Assembly (NCBI GenBank): GCA_937902565.1
Contig: CALFMX010000049.1
Span: 1 to 11,193, forward strand
Length of the DNA stretch: 11,193 nt
Source: an uncultured Spirochaetales bacterium
GTDB taxonomy: Bacteria > Spirochaetota > Spirochaetia > Sphaerochaetales > Sphaerochaetaceae
Direction of reading: 5' to 3'
Part shown: positions 6,016-11,193 of the stretch, piece after piece
How positions within the stretch are numbered: position 1 is the stretch's first letter
Layout of the letters: each line of letters starts with the position of its first letter
Position numbers and translations under genes: made by a program
Notes under the pieces: model-generated
Seen by the model: the letters and a program-made list of their open reading frames with translations, nothing else
Told to the model about the DNA's origin: nothing
The model's database searches: none

Positions 6016-7967
6016 TGCTGGTCTACAGTGGGGACAAGGCACAGTTCCTTGAGGATGTCGCGACCAACGAGATCGATCGGAAGATCGAGGAGATGATGGC
6101 CCTCAAGCTGAAGAAGCGGGTCGGGGAGCGGGAGCACGCGTCGTGGATGAACTCGATGCAGTATATGCAGAATATTTTGATGGACAGCGAGATCCCCTCC
6201 GACTGCGGGGTAGCCATCGAGTTCAACATCCCCAATACCGCCAAGCGGGTCGACTTCATTATCAGCGGGCTTGGCGAGAGTGATGACCGTAACGCCATCA
6301 TCGTCGAGCTCAAGCAGTGGAGTCAGGTGGAGAGCATCCCGTCGGTCGAGCAACTTTTGCGCTACAACCCCGAAGCCGAGGTCATCAATGTGCAGACGAT
6401 CTTGGGCAGGGGCCTCGTCGAGACCGCTCACCCCTCCTACCAGGCGACCTCGTACCGGACCCTCATCAGCGACTACAATGTCAATGTCCAGGAGCTCCCC
6501 ATTAGGCTCAACAGTTGTGCCTACCTGCACAACTATCGAAAGAGAGCGGGTAAGGATCCGCTCTTCATGCCCTACTTTGATGAGGTGCTCAAAGAGTCCC
6601 CCCTCTTTGTGCGCGATGACGTGAGGAAGTTGCAGGCGTTCATCAAGCGATACATCAAGAAGGGGGACTCAAAGAACACCCTCTACTACATCGATGACAG
6701 TGAGATCAAACCGTCAAAGAGCCTGCAGGACTCCCTCTCGGCGATGCTCAAAGGCAAGCGGGAGTTCACCCTCATAGACGAGCAGAAGGTCGTCTATGAG
6801 AAGATCCTCGCCATGAGCAGACGATCACAGAAGGATGGAAGGAAGCGGGTCTTCATCGTCGAGGGCGGGCCGGGAACCGGCAAGACGGTGGTTGCCATCA
6901 ACCTCCTGGTGGAGCTGACGAGAGGGGATCAGCTGGTCGCCTATGTGACCAAGAACAGCGCCCCGCGCAATGTCTTTGAAGCGAAGCTGAAGGAGGGGGC
7001 GTTCAAGCGGAAGAACATCTCGGCCCTCTTCAAGAGCTCCTCGGCCTTCATCGATGCGGATGAGAACGACTTTGACACCCTCATCGTCGATGAGGCGCAC
7101 CGCCTCAACGAACGCTCACAGCTCGGGCCGAGGGTGATGGGGGAGAACCAGATCAAGGAGCTCATCGCTGCATCCAAGAGTGTTGTCTTCTTCCTCGATG
7201 AGGACCAGCGGGTCACCGCCAAGGACTACGGGGACCGAAAGACTATCAAGAGGTGGGCCGAATACTTTGGCGCCGAGGTCAGCGAAGGGGCCTTGCTCTC
7301 CCAGTTTCGCTGTAGTGGCTCTGATGGCTACCTCGCCTGGCTTGACGGGGTGCTGGGCATCCATGACGAGACGGCCCATCCGACCCTCGATGGCATCCCC
7401 TATGATTTCAAGGTTGTTGACGATCCCCTTGTGCTCAAGACGCTCATCGAAGAGAAGAACAGAGAGGACAACAAGAGCCGGCTGGTGGCCGGCTACTGCT
7501 GGGAGTGGGCTTCAAAGAAGGATAAGGAGGCCGATGACATCGTCATCGGCGACTTCTCGATGCAGTGGAACCTTGCCAGTGATACCACCTACGCCATCAG
7601 CGAGGGGTCTATCAACCAGGTGGGGTGCATCCACACCACACAGGGCCTTGAGTTCAGCTATGTCGGTGTGATCATCGGCGATGACCTGCGCTTTGAGGGC
7701 GGGAGGGTCATCACCGACTACACCCGCCGGGCAAAGAGCGACAAGTCCCTCCATGGCCTCATCGGCCCGGCCAAGAAGGGGAGTGTGGAGGCGCTTGCAG
7801 ATATCGACCTCATCATCCGCAACACCTACCGCACCCTGATGAGCCGGGGGATGAAGGGGTGCTATGTCTACTGCACCGATGGGCCGCTCGCCTCCTTCCT
7901 CAAGAGCCGGATCGAGGGGTATCAGGCAGACGTGACCTATATGGAGGCTGCGGAGGAAGAACTGTGA
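6015..7967 (+). CDS. DUF2075 helicase with N-terminal PD-(D/E)XK-like nuclease
   Basis: The 650-residue cytoplasmic protein starts with a PD-(D/E)XK-like module: E69, D80 in K-R-V-D-F-I-I, and E98-L-K100 in I-I-V-E-L-K-Q-W. A family-typical H-P-S-Y-Q-A-T-S-Y follows at 139-147. From ~255 it is a DUF2075 (Schlafen-group-3-like, superfamily 1-type) helicase. Walker A is V-E-G-G-P-G-T-G-K290-T, Walker B is L-I-V-D359-E360-A-H-R, motif III-like is L-D395-E-D-Q-R-V, then L-S-Q430-F-R432, then T-T-Q-G-L-E-F (541-547) and Y-R-T-L-M-S-R611-G for the late motifs. All key residues are present, so it should be an active ATPase, and the nuclease site looks intact. GAGGAG lies 7 bases before the ATG at 6015, which overlaps the MazG stop; an adjacent GTG at 6012 is also possible. 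Direct coupling to MazG suggests one functional unit, probably defensive. Confidence 0.87.
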   Translation: MLVYSGDKAQFLEDVATNEIDRKIEEMMALKLKKRVGEREHASWMNSMQYMQNILMDSEIPSDCGVAIEFNIPNTAKRVDFIISGLGESDDRNAIIVELKQWSQVESIPSVEQLLRYNPEAEVINVQTILGRGLVETAHPSYQATSYRTLISDYNVNVQELPIRLNSCAYLHNYRKRAGKDPLFMPYFDEVLKESPLFVRDDVRKLQAFIKRYIKKGDSKNTLYYIDDSEIKPSKSLQDSLSAMLKGKREFTLIDEQKVVYEKILAMSRRSQKDGRKRVFIVEGGPGTGKTVVAINLLVELTRGDQLVAYVTKNSAPRNVFEAKLKEGAFKRKNISALFKSSSAFIDADENDFDTLIVDEAHRLNERSQLGPRVMGENQIKELIAASKSVVFFLDEDQRVTAKDYGDRKTIKRWAEYFGAEVSEGALLSQFRCSGSDGYLAWLDGVLGIHDETAHPTLDGIPYDFKVVDDPLVLKTLIEEKNREDNKSRLVAGYCWEWASKKDKEADDIVIGDFSMQWNLASDTTYAISEGSINQVGCIHTTQGLEFSYVGVIIGDDLRFEGGRVITDYTRRAKSDKSLHGLIGPAKKGSVEALADIDLIIRNTYRTLMSRGMKGCYVYCTDGPLASFLKSRIEGYQADVTYMEAAEEEL

Positions 7968-7984
7968 GGTTACTGACACCTAAA

Positions 7985-8776
7985 TCAGTAGTTATCTGTC
8001 TTTGCAATCAAAACTTTAGTACCAAGTGATTTGTAATGATTTAAAAGTTCTTGATCAGCCTGATCATCGGTAATAAGGGTAAAGTGTTCATTTAGCGTAC
8101 TGATATGCACAAGGTTCTGTACTCCGAGTTTAGTGTGGTCGGTCAGTACGACTACATGTTTCGAGATTTTAATTAATGAAGAGAAAACACCAGCTTCCAT
8201 GAGGTTGTACCCACAAAGACTTCCACCTTTATCAATAGCTGAAGACCCTATGAATGTACAATCAATTGCCAGCTCGCCGAGATATTTTTCCGCGATATAG
8301 CCAGTAACCATAAGAGATGAAGGCATGATTGCTCCTCCAATCATTATCAATGGTGTATTTGTAATCGATGCGAGGTGATTGGCTACATGGAGATTGTCAG
8401 TAATCAGCTGGACGTCAACAGATGGATCAATTTGTTTTGCCATGCATAAGACGGTGGATCCCGACCCAATATATATGGTGCTGGGTTTGGTAGGGAGTAT
8501 CTCTTCAGAGAGATGTTTAACGGCACGTTTCCCTATAGCCATCTTTAAATCAGATTTGTATTTGATGCGCAGGTTAAAATCATCTTCCTGTTTATTGTTC
8601 CTGTTGGCATGGGCTCCTCCATGGAATCGAACAATCTTACCCATAGCTTCCAGCGTAGCGAGATCCCGACGAATAGTCATACCAGAGACTTTGAATTTCT
8701 CCACCAAATCCAAAGTATTCACTGACTGATGCTGCTCTATGAAATTGTAAATACTATTAATTCTATTTCTTTTCAT
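7985..8776 (-). CDS. DeoR-family transcriptional repressor
   Basis: The 263-residue protein is a full-length DeoR regulator. An N-terminal winged helix (about 5-55) carries the recognition helix F-K-V-S-G-M-T-I-R-R-D-L (28-39) and the family's wing R-F-H-G-G-A (50-55). The C-terminal DeoRC sensor domain (about 75-235) has I-G-S-G-S-T (103-108), I-T-D-N-L (125-129), I-G-G (146-148) and L-T-D-H-T-K-L-G (211-218). Such domains have an isomerase-like fold and usually bind phosphorylated sugars or polyols. The start at 8776 is preferred because AGG lies 7 bases before it and the protein then begins like other family members; an ATG five codons upstream (8791) has no ribosome site. It is divergent from the importer genes and probably controls them and itself. 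It ends 17 bases from the stop of the convergent helicase gene. Confidence 0.9.
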   Translation of the reverse strand: MKRNRINSIYNFIEQHQSVNTLDLVEKFKVSGMTIRRDLATLEAMGKIVRFHGGAHANRNNKQEDDFNLRIKYKSDLKMAIGKRAVKHLSEEILPTKPSTIYIGSGSTVLCMAKQIDPSVDVQLITDNLHVANHLASITNTPLIMIGGAIMPSSLMVTGYIAEKYLGELAIDCTFIGSSAIDKGGSLCGYNLMEAGVFSSLIKISKHVVVLTDHTKLGVQNLVHISTLNEHFTLITDDQADQELLNHYKSLGTKVLIAKTDNY

Positions 8777-8794
8777 AATGTGCCTATACATGTA

Positions 8795-8822
8795 AGTATC
8801 ACATGTTTTAGATAAAAAGCAA
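8795..8822 (-). promoter_or_regulatory. Possible promoter of the DeoR gene
   Basis: On the - strand, TTGCTT (8817-8822) is followed after 16 bases by GATACT (8795-8800), which is preceded by TGT and so forms an extended -10. The hexamer matches four of six bases, the -35 three of six. The RNA would start near 8788, just ahead of the AGG ribosome site, leaving a short leader. This is plausible but weak. Confidence 0.3.
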
Positions 8823-8829
8823 CACTAAG

Positions 8830-8957
8830 TGAACAATTAGAAGGAAAAATGTTCAGATGAACACTGAATCGATAATATATTATCTTAATTGTTTGTATAA
8901 TGTTTATATTGTTCAAAAAAAGTTTGACAATTGTGTTTTTAGCTTATATGATGAACA
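8830..8957. promoter_or_regulatory. Cluster of five TGTTCA/TGAACA operator half-sites
   Basis: The same hexamer or its complement occurs at 8830-8835 (TGAACA), 8850-8855 (TGTTCA), 8858-8863 (TGAACA), 8910-8915 (TGTTCA) and 8952-8957 (TGAACA). The second and third form a perfect inverted repeat separated by GA. The fourth sits just upstream of the -35 and the fifth overlaps the end of the -10 of the importer promoter. About 0.1 such hexamers would be expected by chance in this 206-base gap. GlpR-like DeoR proteins bind similar ATGTTC...GAACAT sites, so these are the likely operators of the adjacent DeoR protein. Confidence 0.7.
8924..8952 (+). promoter_or_regulatory. Strong promoter of the importer operon
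   Basis: TTGACA (8924-8929), a perfect -35, is followed after exactly 17 bases by TATGAT (8947-8952), which matches the -10 consensus at five of six bases. Transcription would start near 8959 and leave a leader of about 24 bases containing AAAAGGAG (8968-8975). An operator half-site touches the -10, so repression by DeoR is expected. Confidence 0.75.
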
Positions 8958-8982
8958 TATAAACCTAAAAAGGAGACTCAGA

Positions 8983-10023
8983 ATGAAAAAAGTAGTGATA
9001 ACGTTTCTATGCGTTTTGCTTGTCTGTTCGACAGTGTTTGCACAAGGATCGTCTGAAAAAGCTGCTGGTAAGCAAAGTGGTAAACTTGTAATTTACACCA
9101 CTGCTGCGGATGAGGAATATGAAACCATAGTAGGTGGTTTCATCAAGAAATACCCTCATATCAAAGTTGAAGCTGTTCAAGCAGGAGCGGGCGAACTAAA
9201 AACGCGGATTCAAGCTGAAGCTGGTAATCCCCAGGCGGACATTATGTCTGGATTGAATTATCCCGATTATTTGTCCATGAAGAATAACTGGGAAGCATAT
9301 ATCCCTTCAAATAATGGCTCTTTGCCTCCAAACATGCAGGATAATACCGAAGGAAGGCTCCATTTTGGTACCGTTCAGGTAACTAACTTGCTCGTCAATA
9401 AAGCTGAGGCAGCTAAACTTGGAGTGAAGATTGAAAGCTATGCCGATCTGCTCAATCCAGCATTGAAGGGCAAAATCATTTCAGCAAACCCTGCAGCATC
9501 GTCTTCAGCTTGGAACCAGCTGTCTACTATGTTGAGTTCCATGGGCGGGTATGAAAGTAAGGAAGCTTGGGATTTTTTGGAGCGGTTAGCAGAAAATCTT
9601 GGTGGAGTAATGAGTGGCAGTTCAAGTGCTAGTTATAAGACAGTACTTCAAGGTGAGTATGTTGTTGGGATTACCTATGAGGCACCATGTGTTACCTATA
9701 TTGAAGAGGGGCAAGGCGACAAGGTTGAAATCGTCTATCCCAGCGAGGGAACCAACTTTATCCAGTTCGCTTCCGCAATTATCAAGGATGCAAAGAATAT
9801 GGAAAATGCAAAACTCTTCATTGAGTGGCTCATGAGTGATGAGTTGCAAGCTAATCTTGCCTCTACGACGCAACGCCAAGCAAATATTACTCTTCCAACT
9901 ACAAATCCAAATATGAAGAGTATGAGTGAAATTAAGTTCTCTGAACGTGACGAGGTGTATCTCGCCGCCAACCAACAGAATATTCTTGACCGGTGGGCCA
10001 GAATTTGGGCCAAGTATAACTAA
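8983..10023 (+). CDS. Periplasmic solute-binding protein, AfuA/FbpA type
   Basis: The 346-residue protein is an ABC-importer binding protein of the AfuA/FbpA/PhnS-like group. A signal peptide (K2, K3, hydrophobic 4-19) ends in V-F-A20, followed by Q-G-S-S-E-K; C15 could be a relaxed spirochaetal lipobox, but V at the -1 position argues against it. The mature protein opens with L-V-I-Y-T-T-A-A-D-E-E-Y and continues with the family blocks K-Y-P-H-I-K-V-E, T-R-I-Q-A-E-A-G-N-P-Q-A-D-I and L-K-G-K-I-I-S-A-N-P-A-A. No tyrosine pair of the FbpA iron site is visible. AfuA of Actinobacillus binds hexose phosphates, and with a DeoR regulator next door a sugar phosphate or similar anion is the best guess. 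The ATG at 8983 is chosen because AAGGAG lies 7 bases before it and the signal peptide starts there. Confidence 0.88.
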   Translation: MKKVVITFLCVLLVCSTVFAQGSSEKAAGKQSGKLVIYTTAADEEYETIVGGFIKKYPHIKVEAVQAGAGELKTRIQAEAGNPQADIMSGLNYPDYLSMKNNWEAYIPSNNGSLPPNMQDNTEGRLHFGTVQVTNLLVNKAEAAKLGVKIESYADLLNPALKGKIISANPAASSSAWNQLSTMLSSMGGYESKEAWDFLERLAENLGGVMSGSSSASYKTVLQGEYVVGITYEAPCVTYIEEGQGDKVEIVYPSEGTNFIQFASAIIKDAKNMENAKLFIEWLMSDELQANLASTTQRQANITLPTTNPNMKSMSEIKFSERDEVYLAANQQNILDRWARIWAKYN

Positions 10024-10031
10024 TGATTCTT

Positions 10032-10063
10032 ATGTTGGGCCGTCCGGATGGCCGGCTCAACAT
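10032..10063 (+). other. Intergenic hairpin between binding-protein and ATPase genes
   Basis: ATGTTGGGCCG (10032-10042) pairs with CGGCTCAACAT (10053-10063) over 11 base pairs with one G-U, closing a 10-base loop. It begins 8 bases after the binding-protein stop codon, and only four T's follow its last pair region. It is more likely an mRNA-stabilising or partial-termination hairpin than a full terminator. Such structures commonly keep the binding protein more abundant than the rest of its transporter. Confidence 0.65.
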
Positions 10064-10087
10064 TTTATAAGTGAATGGGGGTCGAGG

Positions 10088-11193
10088 ATGAGTGTTGATA
10101 TTCGGATTGAGGGTGCAGTTAAGAGATTTGGTAGTAATACCATCATTCATGGTCTCAATTTAGATATACGCAAAGGTGAATTTTTTACTTTGTTGGGACC
10201 TTCAGGATGTGGAAAAACAACTTTATTGCGGATGATTGCAGGCTTCAATTCGATCGAAGGTGGATCGTTTACTTTTAATGGGAAAGAAATCAATACCCTT
10301 GATCCAGCCAAACGTAATATCGGCATGGTCTTTCAAAACTATGCCATCTTTCCACATCTTACCGTTAAGAAGAATGTGGCTTTTGGTCTTCAGAATCGCA
10401 AAATTGATAAGAAAGAAATTGATATTCAAACTGAAGAATTCATGAAACTGGTGCACGTGGCAGAGTATGCTGATCGGATGCCTGAAAGATTGTCAGGAGG
10501 ACAGCAGCAGCGTGTCGCTTTGGCGCGAGCCCTCGTGATCAAGCCCGATGTGCTCCTTATGGATGAGCCACTCTCTAATTTGGATGCCAAACTTCGAGTT
10601 GAAATGCGCAGTGTCATCAAAGAGATACAAAATGAAATTGGGATTACTACGGTGTACGTCACCCATGATCAGGAAGAGGCTATGGCTGTTTCTGATCGTA
10701 TTGCTGTCATGAAATCGGGAACCATTCAACACATAGGGACACCCAAAAATATTTATCAACGACCCGCAAATGTGTTTGTAGCTACTTTTATTGGCCGGAC
10801 GAATTTGCTTAACGCCACTTTGGAAGTCAAAGGCGATATCTGCAAAATTGTATTCCCCTCTGGATTTTCAGTGACTGCAGATAATATCCGACCATCATGT
10901 AAGAGTACCCAGAAAATCAAAGTCTCAATACGTCCTGAAGAATTCATTCTCCAAGATTCTGGTCAAAACGGAATTGCCGCAGTCGTAACGGACAATATAT
11001 TTCTAGGTTTAAATACACACTACTTTGTTACGCTTGAGAGTGGAGAGACGGCTGAAATAATTCAAGAATCTTCACTTGATTCCATTATCAAAAAAGGAAC
11101 CAAAATTTCGCTTGGAATCAAGCTGGATAATAGCCGTTATCAGCAAAACAGGCGCATCCAGCGGCAATTTGAGCAGTTTCAAAAAGCCATGAC
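10088..11193 (+). CDS. ABC importer ATPase, AfuC/FbpC/PotA type (3' partial)
   Basis: The frame stays open to the window end (368 codons seen). Residues 1-~235 are an ABC nucleotide-binding domain: Walker A G37-P-S-G-C-G-K43-T, Q-loop Q83 in V-F-Q-N-Y-A-I-F-P-H, signature L135-S-G-G-Q139, Walker B V-L-L-M-D159-E160, D-loop S-N-L-D and switch H193. Residues ~238-345 form a C-terminal TOBE-like domain, including S-I-R-P-E-E (280-285), the part that can bind regulatory ligands in this class. It powers uptake by the binding-protein system encoded just upstream, working at the inner face of the cytoplasmic membrane with permeases not in this window. The ATG at 10088 follows a G-rich stretch (GGGGG, then GAGG). 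It lies 64 bases after the previous stop, with a hairpin in the gap. All catalytic residues are present. Confidence 0.9.
   Translation, partial: MSVDIRIEGAVKRFGSNTIIHGLNLDIRKGEFFTLLGPSGCGKTTLLRMIAGFNSIEGGSFTFNGKEINTLDPAKRNIGMVFQNYAIFPHLTVKKNVAFGLQNRKIDKKEIDIQTEEFMKLVHVAEYADRMPERLSGGQQQRVALARALVIKPDVLLMDEPLSNLDAKLRVEMRSVIKEIQNEIGITTVYVTHDQEEAMAVSDRIAVMKSGTIQHIGTPKNIYQRPANVFVATFIGRTNLLNATLEVKGDICKIVFPSGFSVTADNIRPSCKSTQKIKVSIRPEEFILQDSGQNGIAAVVTDNIFLGLNTHYFVTLESGETAEIIQESSLDSIIKKGTKISLGIKLDNSRYQQNRRIQRQFEQFQKAM

Noticed and set aside
5871-6530. Long - strand frame (219 codons) opposite the MazG and DUF2075 genes
   Set aside because: It arises from the GC-rich third positions of the real genes and shows no family motif.
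7968-7984. Terminator between the convergent DUF2075 and DeoR genes
   Set aside because: The gap is only 17 bases and contains no inverted repeat.
8787-8806. Two ACATGT copies (8788-8793 and 8801-8806) near the DeoR start
   Set aside because: Six-base self-complementary words are common in AT-rich gaps and these do not match the TGTTCA set; chance is likely.
8896-8901. Perfect TATAAT hexamer upstream of the importer
   Set aside because: No acceptable -35 lies 16-18 bases before it, and a far better promoter is present 50 bases downstream.
8857-8982. Upstream in-frame start that would add 42 residues to the binding protein
   Set aside because: It would run through the promoter and operators and would bury the signal peptide inside the protein; the ATG at 8983 has a good ribosome site.
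1-11193. CRISPR array, tRNA/rRNA genes, insertion sequences, integrase or attachment sites
   Set aside because: No regularly spaced repeats, transposase or integrase motifs, or RNA gene signatures were found by reading both strands.

Overview
The window looks like a chromosomal segment of a free-living or gut spirochaete of the Sphaerochaeta type. This rests mainly on the exported binding protein, whose mature N-terminus (Q-G-S-S-E-K-A after a VFA cleavage site) is a style I associate with that group, and on its mixed base composition. The genus is an inference (roughly 50% sure).

Layout. (1) 1-736, + strand: the end of a small SAM-domain protein with a C-terminal membrane anchor, overlapped by a small VanZ-like membrane protein. 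(2) 773-2182, - strand: a two-gene operon with a rubrerythrin/ferritin-like diiron protein followed by an alpha/beta hydrolase. (3) 2503-7967: a compact block that reads as a defence or DNA-conflict island. It holds a + strand pair (AAA ATPase with a TOPRIM/RloB-like partner, stop and start overlapping as ATGA). Next is a - strand HNH endonuclease with a DUF3427-like N-terminal region. Divergent from it is a + strand pair: an HTH-MazG fusion, overlapped by a PD-(D/E)XK-DUF2075 nuclease-helicase. (4) 7985-8776, - strand: a DeoR-family repressor. (5) 8983 to the window end, + strand: an AfuA/FbpA-type periplasmic binding protein and the ATPase of its ABC importer. The permease genes are not in view and are presumably downstream.

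How the genes work together. The DeoR gene and the importer are divergent around a 206-bp control region. It carries a near-consensus promoter (TTGACA-17-TATGAT) and five copies of one hexamer (TGTTCA or its complement TGAACA), two of them forming a perfect inverted repeat. This suggests that the DeoR protein represses both itself and the importer. DeoR proteins usually sense phosphorylated sugars, and some AfuA-type importers carry sugar phosphates, so a sugar-phosphate or related substrate is more likely than iron; this is inference.

The main candidate for something new is 2503-7967. The ATPase/TOPRIM pair follows the general logic of known ATPase-nuclease abortive-infection systems (OLD/Gabija, RloAB, AbiL, PARIS) but does not obviously match one of them by eye. 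The MazG-DUF2075 pair with a divergent HNH nuclease would join a nucleotide-pool enzyme, a DNA sensor/helicase-nuclease and a second nuclease. The HNH and MazG genes both lack a convincing Shine-Dalgarno site, and each has a -10-like element placed so that transcription would begin at the start codon. Base composition falls sharply between 7967 and 7985, from GC-rich third positions to AT-rich sequence.
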